Below, one piece after another: positions 24,598 through 33,003 of a stretch of 64,000 nucleotides of DNA. The notes under the pieces were generated by a model, which saw only the letters and a program-made list of their open reading frames with translations, did not search any database and had not been told where the DNA came from. The stretch's first letter is position 1; the number at the start of each line of letters is the position of its first letter. Made by a program: the position numbers and the translations under genes. The DNA is from Mycolicibacterium sp. ND9-15 (GTDB taxonomy: Bacteria > Actinomycetota > Actinomycetes > Mycobacteriales > Mycobacteriaceae), in assembly GCF_035918395.1 (NCBI RefSeq), contig NZ_CP142362.1, positions 3,633,501-3,697,500 on the forward strand, in the 5' to 3' direction.

Positions 24598-25392
24598 GTG
24601 TCCGATGAGCGCCGCAGCCGGGTAGCCGATCTGATCGGTGACCTCTCGTTCAGTGCTCGATCCGTCCTCGCGACAGCGTTGCTGGGCGCCGACGAACCCC
24701 ACCTCACGGTCGGTGAACTCGTCGCGATGGCTTCGCTTTTCGGCATCAGCGACGGCGCCGCTCGCACCTGTCTGTGGCGCATGGTCTCCAACGGGGAACT
24801 CACCAGCGACGACGGCACCTACACGCTCGCGGGTGGCCTGTTGGAGCGGCGCCAACGCGTCGACGCGGCATCCCGGGACGCCGACATTCGGTCGTGGGAC
24901 GGCACCTGGGAACTGGCCGTGGTGTCGTTGGACCGCCGGTCGGCGGCCGACCGACTTGCGCTGCGGAAAGCCGCAACGGGACTGCACCTCGTCGAGCTGC
25001 GGCAAGGCGTCTGGATTCGGCCGGACAATCTGGATCGGGACAGGTCGCCGGTGCTGCGGGCGGTGCTGGACCGGCAATGCGTCCACTTCCACGACGCCGC
25101 GACCGATATCCCCGCCGAAACCGTCAGATCCCTTTTCAGCCTTCAGCATTGGGCGGTCGACGCGCGGCGGATCATTCGCGCCCTGTGCGACGAGATCGAG
25201 ACCGAAGCTGTTGCGACCGACGACTTCGCATACTGGTTCGCGTTGTCCGTCGCCGCCGTCCGTCATCTTCAACTCGACCCGCTCTTACCCGCTGAGTTCG
25301 TCCCGAGGGACTGGCCGGGCCAGGACTTGCGCAGCGCCTACCGTCGCTTCGACGAGGTGTACAAGCAACGACTGAGCACTGCCTTCCGCTGA
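24598..25392 (+). CDS. PaaX-family transcriptional repressor
   Basis: 264 aa. N-terminal wHTH (LTVGELVAMASLFGISDGAARTCLWRMVSNGEL), then the PaaX core (SWDGTWELAVVSLDRRSAADRLALRKA, GLHLVELRQGVWIRPDNL) and the C-terminal domain ending LLPAEFVPRDWPGQDLRSAY, all typical of PaaX, which senses aryl-CoA or similar acyl-CoA. GTG start. It is divergent from the Rieske oxygenase with a 60-bp gap, so it most likely represses that gene. TGAGAT is directly repeated in the gap just before the start. Confidence 0.9.
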   Translation: MSDERRSRVADLIGDLSFSARSVLATALLGADEPHLTVGELVAMASLFGISDGAARTCLWRMVSNGELTSDDGTYTLAGGLLERRQRVDAASRDADIRSWDGTWELAVVSLDRRSAADRLALRKAATGLHLVELRQGVWIRPDNLDRDRSPVLRAVLDRQCVHFHDAATDIPAETVRSLFSLQHWAVDARRIIRALCDEIETEAVATDDFAYWFALSVAAVRHLQLDPLLPAEFVPRDWPGQDLRSAYRRFDEVYKQRLSTAFR

Positions 25393-25617
25393 CCGACCTG
25401 ACCAACGTCGGCGCTGACGAATGTTCTGAGCATCGACGTGGTGTACTCCGGGAGCATGGCCGGCGGACGTGTTCGCTTGTGCTGCCTCTGCTTTGACACT
25501 GCTTACGGCCATTCCTCCGGCGTGCGCGCGGCACGCCTCGACATCGCCGGTGCTGTGACAGTCGATCAGCCGGAGCCTGCATGCTGCGAGTGCCTCATCG
25601 GCGTAGCATTGAACTTC

Positions 25618-26073
25618 GTGCGATTCGGTGGCAGTGCGGCTCGAGCAGGACGACACGTCTTGCTCAGGGTGGGGGTCGGTGCCCTCGTCGTCGCACTCGT
25701 TGCTTCATGCAACCAGAGCGACAGCGACGAGCCGTCTTCGGGCACACCGATGACGCCCTCGCCCAGCATTACGGCGACCACCTCTTCACCGAACAGCTTG
25801 CCGGCTCCGGGTACCTATTCTTCCGGACCGGTTTCCGGCGATCAGGCCAGCGCAGAGTCAGCGATCGAACAGGGATATGACAAGAAGCTGGCCGACTGCG
25901 ACGCGACCCGCGACGCCGTGGCCGATATCGTCGCAATCACTTGGAACGCGCCGGGCTTCAGAGTGAACGACGGCGGCTCGGGGACGATTCAAGACGCGGA
26001 TCGCTCTCTCGGTGGAGATTTCGTCGCCACGTATCGGGACGGTCACTGGAACGTCGTTTACAACTGGTGCTGA
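25618..26073 (+). CDS. probable lipoprotein, Ser/Thr/Pro-rich, unknown function
   Basis: 151 aa from GTG 25618. Basic N-terminus, hydrophobic helix (LLRVGVGALVVALVA), then the lipobox VASC, so a lipid-anchored exported protein. A Ser/Thr/Pro linker follows (about 35-75), then a small domain with four conserved-looking Cys/Trp positions ending VVYNWC. No enzyme motif is seen. The 225 bp upstream hold no other gene I can support. The start is inferred from the signal peptide rather than from a strong RBS. Confidence 0.7.
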   Translation: MRFGGSAARAGRHVLLRVGVGALVVALVASCNQSDSDEPSSGTPMTPSPSITATTSSPNSLPAPGTYSSGPVSGDQASAESAIEQGYDKKLADCDATRDAVADIVAITWNAPGFRVNDGGSGTIQDADRSLGGDFVATYRDGHWNVVYNWC

Positions 26074-26106
26074 GTCGGTACCTGCACCGATTACGAAATC
26101 CGTTCG

Positions 26107-27009
26107 TCACAGGGAATCGAGAAAGTCCTGCACCACGCGTAGGTAGCGTTCCGGTGCCTCGACATGGGCGAGGTGCGAGCAGCCCTCGAGCAGTATCCAC
26201 TGCGCCCCGGGGATGCCGCGTTGCAGCACGCGGTTGATGGCGGGGGTGGACTCGTCGTGTTCTCCCGAGATCAGCAGCGTCGGCACGCGGATCTCGGCGA
26301 GCCGCTGGGTTCGATCCCAGTCCGCGAGATTGCCGGTGACGTGAAATTCGCTGGGCCCCCACATCACGAAGTAGGGCTGCCCGAGACGGTCGAAGCTGCG
26401 ACGCACAGAGTCGGGCATCGATTGCACGCGGATGACGTGGCGGGCATAGAAGACCTCGATCGCTGCCCGGTATTCCGGGCTGTCGGTGGTTTTTGCGGCC
26501 TCGTGTCGCGCCAGCGTGGACTGCACGTCGGGTGGCAGGTCGGCACGCAGGCGTTGTGCCTCGGCACCCCACAGCGGGGCACTGGAGGTGCTGTTGGACA
26601 GGACCAGCCCGACCAGGCCGGCGGGCTGGGTGAGCGCGTATTCGATGGCGAGCATGCCGCCCCAGGATTGACCGAGCAGCACCACGCGATTCAGGCGAAG
26701 CGCCCGACGGACGCTGTCGATTTCGGCGACGAAGCGTGGCAGCCGCCAGCGTTCGGGTTCGTCAGGGCAGTCGGAGCGCCCACACCCCAGCTGGTCGTAG
26801 AACACCACGGTCTGTCGGGGCCCGGCCAGCGCTGCCAGATTCTCGAGGTAGTCGTGCGGGAATCCCGGCCCGCCGTGCAGGACCAGCAGGGGTGCGCGTT
26901 CGTCCTCCGCGCCACCGCCCAGTCGACGGGTCCAGACGCGCAGCTCGTCTTCCACCGCGATGAAGCGCTGCTCGTCGATCATCGCCGCAGGACTGCGACC
27001 GGCTGCCAT
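26107..27009 (-). CDS. alpha/beta hydrolase, proline-iminopeptidase family
   Basis: 300 aa from ATG 27009 (GGGGG upstream). Seen: HGGPGFPHDYL oxyanion motif, FYDQLGCGRSD, nucleophile GQSWGGML, late acid in LISGEHDESTP and His in GCSHLAHVE: a full Ser-Asp-His triad in the order of S33 prolyl aminopeptidases and related ester or lactone hydrolases. The actual substrate cannot be stated. A longer frame to 27120 lacks a start with conserved sequence. It converges on the lipoprotein gene. Confidence 0.88.
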   Translation of the reverse strand: MAAGRSPAAMIDEQRFIAVEDELRVWTRRLGGGAEDERAPLLVLHGGPGFPHDYLENLAALAGPRQTVVFYDQLGCGRSDCPDEPERWRLPRFVAEIDSVRRALRLNRVVLLGQSWGGMLAIEYALTQPAGLVGLVLSNSTSSAPLWGAEAQRLRADLPPDVQSTLARHEAAKTTDSPEYRAAIEVFYARHVIRVQSMPDSVRRSFDRLGQPYFVMWGPSEFHVTGNLADWDRTQRLAEIRVPTLLISGEHDESTPAINRVLQRGIPGAQWILLEGCSHLAHVEAPERYLRVVQDFLDSL

Positions 27010-27084
27010 GTCATGCCCCCAATCTTGTGATAGCTCGGATGGTCGATGGTCCGTTTCACCAGCATTCAGGCCCCGGTCTTCCCC

Positions 27085-27649
27085 AGGCTGGACACATAAC
27101 CGACGACGTCGCCGAGACACCAGACCGCGTAGAGCACGGCTTCCAACGCGTGCTTCGTGACGTGGGCGTCGGAGATGAGACCCGCCATGTCGTCCTGTAC
27201 GACACGCTGCTGGACGGCCGCTTCACGGACGGCGAAATCGCTTGGGTGTCCGCCCGAGTTGGCACAACTTGCCCGCAGTCACGTCTGGACGGGCGTGGTG
27301 TGGTTCGCCCTTTTCGCAATCCCGGTCCTGGCGGCGATCGCCTGGGCCACCGAGCGCCGAGGCGGCATACGTGACCCAGCGGTTGTTCCACTGGCCCTGG
27401 TGTGTGCGTTCGCACTTTCCGTTCTGGTACTGCCGGCACAGAACTCGATCTCACGCCGCTACGAGACGGAGGCCGATTGGCTGTCTCGGCGCGTCACAGA
27501 TCACCCGGCGACTGCCATTCGGCGCAGCGGCGGTTCACGTGACGGGGTTGGTTGATCCCACGCCGCCGGAATGGGCGCAGATCCTCCGCGGCACGCATCC
27601 GACGACGATGCAGCGGATCGAGATGGCGAAGGCGGCCGAGAGACGCTGA
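27085..27649 (+). pseudogene. decayed M48-family (Ste24-like) membrane metalloprotease
   Basis: Three frames must be joined. First frame: ETRHVVLYDTLLDGRFTDGEIAWVSAR. Second: PELAQLARSHVWTGVVWFALFAIP and SISRRYETEADWLSRRV. Third: LVDPTPPEWAQILRGTHPTTMQRIEMAKAAERR to the stop at 27647. Together they follow the C-terminal half of M48 proteases (…VVLYDTLL…HELAH…EADxxA…THPTxxxRI). The zinc HExxH has become PELAQ at a frameshift. The N-terminal half is absent. It is clearly inactive. Confidence 0.75.
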
Positions 27650-27689
27650 TCGCGGCGCGGTTGCTCACCATTTCGCTCGATGTTGCCGG

Positions 27690-28910
27690 TCATGCAAGAG
27701 CCAAGTCCAGATGTTCGAGACGGCGCACCAAAAGGCTCGACAACCAGCGGCCAACGTCCCTCGCTTCGACCAGGGTTGTCCGCTCAAGCAATAGGCTGAC
27801 CACGAGCTTGGCCTCCAATCTGGCCAGAGCCGCGCCTACGCAGAAGTGAATGCCTTTGCCGAAACTGATGTGCCCCTTCGCGGAAGCGCGATCCAATCGA
27901 AACTGGTCCGGATCGTCGAAGTGCGTCGGGTCGTGATTGGCCGCACCCCAGAGCAGCAGAAGTCGTGAGCCCGATGGCAGTTCGACGCCGCGGAGTTCGG
28001 TGTCGTTCACCACATGGCGATAGTGACCGCGAAACGGCGGCTCGTAGCGCAGGGTCTCTTCGAGGAATGCGCCGAGGAGTTGCGGATCATCGCGCACCTG
28101 CTGTTGCACGTCGTGGCGGGTCGCGAGAACCCATGCGGCGGAACCGATCAGCGATGCCGTGGATTCCCCGCCGGCGCTGAACAGTGTGATCATCATGGCT
28201 AGTGCCGCGATGTCATCCAGTGCGCCGTCGGCACACGCTGTCGCCAGGTCGCCCAGCAGATCGTCCTGCGGGTGGGTCGCCGCCTGCTGGAACTGTTCGG
28301 TGATGTAGCCGCTGAGTTCCATTACGGCAATACCGGCGGCTTCCAGCTGCTCCCGGGTGACCAGTCCCTCGACGACTTGAGTGGCCGAGTACCCCCACCG
28401 GATGAGCTTGTCGATGTCAACGTCGGGCACACCGATGATCCTCCCGACAACCATCATCGGCAGGCGGTTGGCCATCGCGCCCATCCATTCGACGCTTCCG
28501 TTGCTGGCGTTGCTGTTCCATAACTCGGTGGCGGTGTCCGCGATGAACGGCTCGAAGGCGCGGATGCGCTTGGCGGCCATTTGCGGCAGCAACGTTTTGC
28601 GGTGAATGCCATGGAACGGCTCGTCAGCGGTGGCGAGCGCCTGTGTGGCGCCGCCGAGTTCGCCGACCGGGAATGCCGACACACCGCACCCGGGCTGGTA
28701 GACCATGGTCGCCGTCAGGTTCGAGGAGAAGTCCTCGCTGCGGTCGATCGCCTCGGTGACGGCATCCCAACTGCTGACGGCGAAGAACTCCGATTCTCCG
28801 ATGCGGTGGACCGGTCCCGTCCGGTGCATCTGCGCGTAGAGCGGATACGGATCCTGGATGTACCGATCGTCGAAGAGTGCGAGGCCGAGCGCACCATCCG
28901 GGGATGCCAT
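27690..28910 (-). CDS. cytochrome P450
   Basis: 406 aa, typical of soluble bacterial P450s. Heme loop FGKGIHFCVGAALARLE with the proximal Cys, ExxR in EETLRYEPP, I-helix LFSAGGESTASLIG with the acid-Thr region, and the HYRHVVNDTEL and RLLLLWGAANHDPTHFDDPDQF meander. It needs ferredoxin and reductase partners; fdxA and the reductase at 22097 are elsewhere in the window. Divergent from a TetR gene that probably regulates it. The substrate is unknown. Confidence 0.93.
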   Translation of the reverse strand: MASPDGALGLALFDDRYIQDPYPLYAQMHRTGPVHRIGESEFFAVSSWDAVTEAIDRSEDFSSNLTATMVYQPGCGVSAFPVGELGGATQALATADEPFHGIHRKTLLPQMAAKRIRAFEPFIADTATELWNSNASNGSVEWMGAMANRLPMMVVGRIIGVPDVDIDKLIRWGYSATQVVEGLVTREQLEAAGIAVMELSGYITEQFQQAATHPQDDLLGDLATACADGALDDIAALAMMITLFSAGGESTASLIGSAAWVLATRHDVQQQVRDDPQLLGAFLEETLRYEPPFRGHYRHVVNDTELRGVELPSGSRLLLLWGAANHDPTHFDDPDQFRLDRASAKGHISFGKGIHFCVGAALARLEAKLVVSLLLERTTLVEARDVGRWLSSLLVRRLEHLDLALA

Positions 28911-29049
28911 CCCTCAACGTTCGCGACGAACAGGCTCTGAGTCAACGGATGCCGATGGATTCGAAACACCGAAGACGGGCAGTGTGGCGACCTCGTCTCA
29001 TCGCACACTCGGTGGCCTGCGCAGATCGTGAGAATGACCACCACATTTG

Positions 29050-29063
29050 TCTCACACCTGAGA
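29050..29063. promoter_or_regulatory. candidate TetR operator
   Basis: TCTCA-CACC-TGAGA is a perfect 5-bp inverted repeat in the 169-bp gap between the divergent P450 and TetR genes, 16 bp before the TetR start. An extra GTGAGA half-site at 29028-29033 pairs with TCTCAC at 29050-29055 as a wider repeat. The position suits autoregulation and P450 control. Confidence 0.45.
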
Positions 29064-29079
29064 AAATACCCTAGAACCG

Positions 29080-29649
29080 ATGCAGAGAGGCCGGCCCCCG
29101 ATGACTCGCGACGACTGGATAGTCGGTTGCGCCCGTCGCGACGTTGCGGCCGACCGGATCTATCGAGCCGCCACCGAACTCGTTGTCGAGAACGGACTGG
29201 ACGCCTTCGACATCGACGCCCTGGCAGCGCGACTCCATTGTTCGCGAGCCACGATCTATCGCTACGCCGGAGGGAAGGCGCAGATACGTGACGCGGTGCT
29301 GATGCGCCTGGCCGCGGGGGTCATCCAAACCGTTCGGCACGCCGTCGAGGGGCTCAGTGGACCGGACCGGGTCATTCGCGCGATCAAGGTGGCTCTCGAC
29401 CAGATCAGGGCCGATCCCATGCGGCGATTGATGCTTAGCACGAGCAGCGCTCCTCACCTGGGTGAGCTGCATTCTTCGCCCCTACTAGGGCATCTCGCGG
29501 CCGAACTCGCCGGAATCACCGACGACGATCCCGAGGCTGCGCAGTGGATCGTGCGCGTAGTCGTGTCTTTCGCCTACTGGCCGACGAGCGACGGGCAGGG
29601 CGAGGAGCACTTGCTGCGGCGCTTCATCGCCCCGGCATTCGCCGAGTAA
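29080..29649 (+). CDS. TetR/AcrR-family regulator
   Basis: 189 aa. N-terminal TetR HTH: AADRIYRAATELVVENGLDAFDIDALAARLHCSRATIYRYAGGKAQIRDAV, matching the family's three-helix DNA-binding domain with the YRYF-like turn. The C-terminal helical ligand domain is unremarkable. It is divergent from the P450 gene. ATG 29080 is used; ATG 29101 would remove seven residues before the HTH and is also possible. Confidence 0.88.
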   Translation: MQRGRPPMTRDDWIVGCARRDVAADRIYRAATELVVENGLDAFDIDALAARLHCSRATIYRYAGGKAQIRDAVLMRLAAGVIQTVRHAVEGLSGPDRVIRAIKVALDQIRADPMRRLMLSTSSAPHLGELHSSPLLGHLAAELAGITDDDPEAAQWIVRVVVSFAYWPTSDGQGEEHLLRRFIAPAFAE

Positions 29650-30106
29650 CTCCATCCACTGCGGGTTCGAGTTGCCCGGGCACAACAGCGAGTGCACGAC
29701 GCGGTTGTCCTCGTAACGAAATTCATGCGCGGGATGCCGCAGAGGCTCGATGGTGGCATCCGCGTGCGCGATTCCACCCCCAGAGGGGATTCCGAGGCCT
29801 GTGGCCGCGCCCTCCAGCACCTTGACCGTGTGTGACAGCCGCTCCTACTCGGCCCGCTCGTCATGCATGTCGATGACCACGGGAACGAACCCGAACACAT
29901 CGAACAACTCGGTCTCGGCGGACTGCGGCGCCTCGGCGATCGCATAGCGTCCGAGCTGGACCGGGCCGGGCCGAAATGCCCACCAGGACCGCCGCTTTGG
30001 GCGTATCGGTCCCCGATGACATCCTTCATACCGGCTTTCTCGAACGTGTTCCAGCCCAGACGCACATCACCTCCCGCGAGGACGATCAAATCGGCACGCT
30101 CCGGAC
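29650..30106 (-). pseudogene. decayed S51/cyanophycinase-like (type 1 glutamine amidotransferase fold) gene
   Basis: Reading leftwards from ~30106: RADLIVLAGGDVRLGWNTFEKAGMKDVIGDRYAQ, then after a +1 shift VLVGISA, the nucleophile-Ser region of the fold. After a second shift come QLGRYAIAEAPQSAETELFDVFGFVPVVID and MHDERAE followed by an in-frame TAG. Last is ERLSHTVKVLEGAATGLGIPSGGG and TIEPLRHPAHEFRYEDNRVVHSLLCPG. Two frameshifts and a stop break it, and the N-terminus is missing. The family call rests on the LAGGD / GISA / GIPSGGG pattern. Confidence 0.6.
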
Positions 30107-30237
30107 AAAAGCGGTGTGTCCTGACCCAACCCGTCGAGGGCTGCCTCGAGGAGCAGTCGGTCGTGCCGCTTCGGAGAACAGCAGCTGACTGTCCGCCAGC
30201 AGACAGAGCGGTTGCAGTTGACGTTTGTGAGACAGCG

Positions 30238-31020
30238 TCAACTGGCGTCCTGCGATCGGGGCCGCCCCAGGCGCCACTTGGTCCTCTTGGGCGTCTGGTA
30301 CGCATCGCGGGTCCAGGCGTCCCACATCGCCTCGGATTCCTCCTGTACGGGGCTGTTGGTGACATGCCATCCCCGGTTGACGATTTCCGTTGTGCACCAT
30401 CGGATCAGGGATCCGTCAGCACCGATCTCCTGAGCAAGGAGCACTCGTTCGTCGGAGCTCAGCTTGTCGCTGAACGCCTGCATCGCGGCTTTGAGCCGCC
30501 AATAGGGTACGGTCCCGTCGCATTGCCGACAGAGTCCCATCAACTCCGCGCGCGCTTGATCGAGGAGGGAGGTCGGCTCCTTTTCGTCATGCCCGGCGGC
30601 TGGGGCGCCCTGCGGCTCCTCTTGCCCTGGAGCCTGCGCACCTTCCGTGCTGACCTGTCGGCGGCGCATTCGATCCGCTGCCTCCGACAGATCGCGGTAC
30701 TTGATGCGGAGTTCCTCGAGCTCTGCTTCGGCGGCCTGAGCTCGCTCGCGCCACCACCTGACGTGATACTCCGCCAACTTCGCCTCACAGTCGGGACAGA
30801 TCGCCACTTCGGCAGTTGCCCTGACCAGCGCCGCCGGGCTGTCGAACTCAACGCCGCAGAAAGCCTGTCGATCGTCGTGGTTGAGATAGTCCCGGTGGTG
30901 GACCACCGAAGAGGTTGGATCCCGGACGAGGCTGTGGGGTGGTTCCACACCAGCCAAAGTAGTTGAGCGTGACCGACGCTTCTGTTGGTTCAGTGAAAAC
31001 GGTCGGTAGCCGCGGCGCAA
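30238..31020 (-). CDS. conserved hypothetical, 260 aa, Cys motif and coiled coil
   Basis: No family recognised. The N-terminal third contains VVHHRDYLNHDDRQAFCGVEF and AICPDCEAKLAEYH, in which two Cys/His groups could bind zinc. It is followed by a charged helix likely to form a coiled coil (WRERAQAAEAELEELRIKYRDL), a low-complexity Gln/Ala/Pro linker, and a helical C-terminal domain with CRQCDGTVPYWRLKAAMQAF. The start is uncertain: the TTG at 31020 is the longest, and a GTG at 30948 would begin nearer the conserved-looking part. It is an isolated gene between a pseudogene and an exported protein. Confidence 0.65.
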   Translation of the reverse strand: MRRGYRPFSLNQQKRRSRSTTLAGVEPPHSLVRDPTSSVVHHRDYLNHDDRQAFCGVEFDSPAALVRATAEVAICPDCEAKLAEYHVRWWRERAQAAEAELEELRIKYRDLSEAADRMRRRQVSTEGAQAPGQEEPQGAPAAGHDEKEPTSLLDQARAELMGLCRQCDGTVPYWRLKAAMQAFSDKLSSDERVLLAQEIGADGSLIRWCTTEIVNRGWHVTNSPVQEESEAMWDAWTRDAYQTPKRTKWRLGRPRSQDAS

Positions 31021-31235
31021 CGATGCCCCGGGGCCGTCGACCGGCGAAGTACTACTTATCGCCTCTTAGCCTCCCGGCCCGGACCCCCAGGTTTTCCGGT
31101 GTCGCCGCCATTGTTGCCGCTGGTGGTCGTCGTGTCCGCCCCCGTCGGCGACGTGGTCGTCACGACCTCGGTACCGGCGTGACCCGTCGGATTCCGGCCA
31201 CCGGTCGGAGTCCACTAGCGCGTGAGCGCCGTCCG

Positions 31236-31598
31236 CTAGTAACCGGGCGTGACGACCTCTGCGAGTTCCTGTTCGGGTTCCTGCGGGGGAACCGGCGCGG
31301 GCATCCGCGGCTTCGGGGAGCCCACCTGGTTGCCCGTCGACCCGCCGCACTCGGCGCCGCTCACTCCCGGCGGGCATGCGGAGTTGGCTGCGGCCGCGCC
31401 GGCAGGCGAGTTCGGCACCAGGTAAGGCACACATTGGCCGGCGTAGAGATCCTCCTCCTCGCCGGCCGGGCAGTTGGCGAGTTGCGAAGCCGGAATCGAC
31501 GGCACGGAGACGACCACGCCCAGCACCGGTGCCATGGCCGCGATGACGAACCCGCCGGCGATGATCGATCGTCGCGCCGACAGCGAGATGGACCTCAT
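31236..31598 (-). CDS. small exported protein, Pro-rich C-terminus
   Basis: 120 aa from ATG 31598 with an AAAGGGTGG-like RBS. The signal peptide is evident: RSISLSARR then IIAGGFVIAAMAPVLGVVV. The mature part has four Cys (NCPAGEEEDLYAGQC, CPPGVSGAEC) and ends in PAPVPPQEPEQELAEVV. It is of a kind common and uncharacterised in mycobacteria. It follows ectD by 66 bp on the same strand but has its own start signals, so it may or may not share the ectoine transcript. Confidence 0.75.
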   Translation of the reverse strand: MRSISLSARRSIIAGGFVIAAMAPVLGVVVSVPSIPASQLANCPAGEEEDLYAGQCVPYLVPNSPAGAAAANSACPPGVSGAECGGSTGNQVGSPKPRMPAPVPPQEPEQELAEVVTPGY

Positions 31599-31664
31599 CG
31601 GCCACCCTTTCACTCGTGGGATCGGTTCAACCTGGACCCACCGTATCGCGGCGAGCGCCAACGC

Positions 31665-32579
31665 TCACTGTACGAGTGAAAGCGTGCTGAATGGTCGGCC
31701 GTCCCTGGCGGCCAGGTATTCCGGCCTCGAGCCTTCCGCGCCGAAGGGCGACACGAGTTGGTTCTCGATGGAGTTGAACACGAGAAAGACGTTGGAGCGC
31801 GGGAACGGCGTGATGTTCGAACCCGACCCGTGCATGAGGTTCGAGTCGAACCACAGCACCGTTCCGGCGGGACCGGTGACCTGATCGATGCCATGGCGTG
31901 CGGCAGCCTCGGCGAGAGTGGCCTGGCTCGGTACCCCGATCTCCTGTTTGACAAGCGAGGACGTGTGGTTGTTGCGCGGTGTGGCCCCGACGCACGGATA
32001 GAACGTCCGATGCGAACCCGGCATCACCATCAGCGAACCGTTGTACGGGAAGTTGTCGGTCAGCGAGATGGAGCAGGACACGGCCCGCATCGCAGGCATG
32101 CCGTCCTCGGCGTGCCAGGTCTCGAAGTCGGAGTGCCAGTAAAAACCGGTCCCGGTGAATCCGGGCATCAGGTTGATCCGCGCCTGGTGCAGGTAAACGT
32201 CGCTGCCGAGCAGTTGACGGGCTACCGGCAAGACGGTGTCGAGCGTGATGACCTCGGCGATCACATCGCTGAACAGATGTGGCTGGAACACCGACCGGAT
32301 GCTGCCGCTGGGCTCCCGGATGATCCTCGGATCACGGGGATCGGCTTGGGCGCCAATGCGGTTCAACTCGTCACGCAGCGTCGACACCCAGTTGTCGCCG
32401 ACCGCCGACCGGCGGATCAGATAGCCGTCGGCGGCTATCGATTGCAGGTCGGCCTGGTCGAGCGGACCGTCCGGCTCCCTGCCCCAGACCGTGGGCTCGG
32501 CGCGGGGGATGGGGTCGGCCGGCTCGTCGAGGCGGGTGGGATACCTGTCTTCGCGGACGACAAATCTGTTGTCGCTCAA
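31665..32579 (-). CDS. ectD: ectoine 5-hydroxylase EctD
   Basis: 304 aa. Fe(II)/2-oxoglutarate dioxygenase that turns ectoine into 5-hydroxyectoine. Iron ligands: the HxD in FYWHSDFETWHAEDGMPAMR (the family signature) and the distal His in DSNLMHGSGSN; the 2OG-binding Arg region follows (FPRSNVFLVFNSIENQL). TTG start at 32579, overlapping the ectC stop (TTGA), which fixes the start and gives translational coupling. Last gene of ectABCD. Confidence 0.95.
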   Translation of the reverse strand: MSDNRFVVREDRYPTRLDEPADPIPRAEPTVWGREPDGPLDQADLQSIAADGYLIRRSAVGDNWVSTLRDELNRIGAQADPRDPRIIREPSGSIRSVFQPHLFSDVIAEVITLDTVLPVARQLLGSDVYLHQARINLMPGFTGTGFYWHSDFETWHAEDGMPAMRAVSCSISLTDNFPYNGSLMVMPGSHRTFYPCVGATPRNNHTSSLVKQEIGVPSQATLAEAAARHGIDQVTGPAGTVLWFDSNLMHGSGSNITPFPRSNVFLVFNSIENQLVSPFGAEGSRPEYLAARDGRPFSTLSLVQ

Positions 32580-32971
32580 CTAGTCTGCACCACCGGAGGG
32601 GGATAGGCGCCGGTTACGTCGTGCACCTCCTGGCCGGTTACCGGCGGATTGAACACACACAGCATCCGTAGCTGCGTATCGCACGTGACACGGTGGCGTT
32701 CGTGGCCGTCGAGAAGGTACATGGTGCCCGGCCGCAACGGGTGCTCCTCGCCGTTCTCGTGGTTGGTGAGCGTGCCGGTGCCCTCCACCACCCACACCGC
32801 CTCGACGTGGTGGCGATAGTGGAATTCGTTGACGGAGTTCGGCTTGATGGTGGTCTCGTGGAACGAGAAGCCGACGCCGTCACCGGCCAGGACGATGCGC
32901 TTGGATCTCCAGTCCTTCGCAGACACGTCACGCTCGGTGCCGGTGATCTGGTCGGTAGTACGCACGATCAC
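32576..32971 (-). CDS. ectC: L-ectoine synthase EctC
   Basis: 131 aa cupin. It cyclises N-gamma-acetyl-L-2,4-diaminobutyrate to ectoine. Seen: TTIKPNSVNEFHYRHHVEAVWVVEG (metal and substrate-binding cupin strand), then LRPGTMYLLDGHERH. GTG start at 32971 is supported by AAAGGAG at 7 nt; a longer frame to 33157 is not coding. It lies 32 bp downstream of ectB and overlaps ectD. Confidence 0.95.
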   Translation of the reverse strand: MIVRTTDQITGTERDVSAKDWRSKRIVLAGDGVGFSFHETTIKPNSVNEFHYRHHVEAVWVVEGTGTLTNHENGEEHPLRPGTMYLLDGHERHRVTCDTQLRMLCVFNPPVTGQEVHDVTGAYPPPVVQTS

Positions 32972-33003
32972 GGTCGTGCTCCTTTCGTAGCGAATGAGGG
33001 TGA

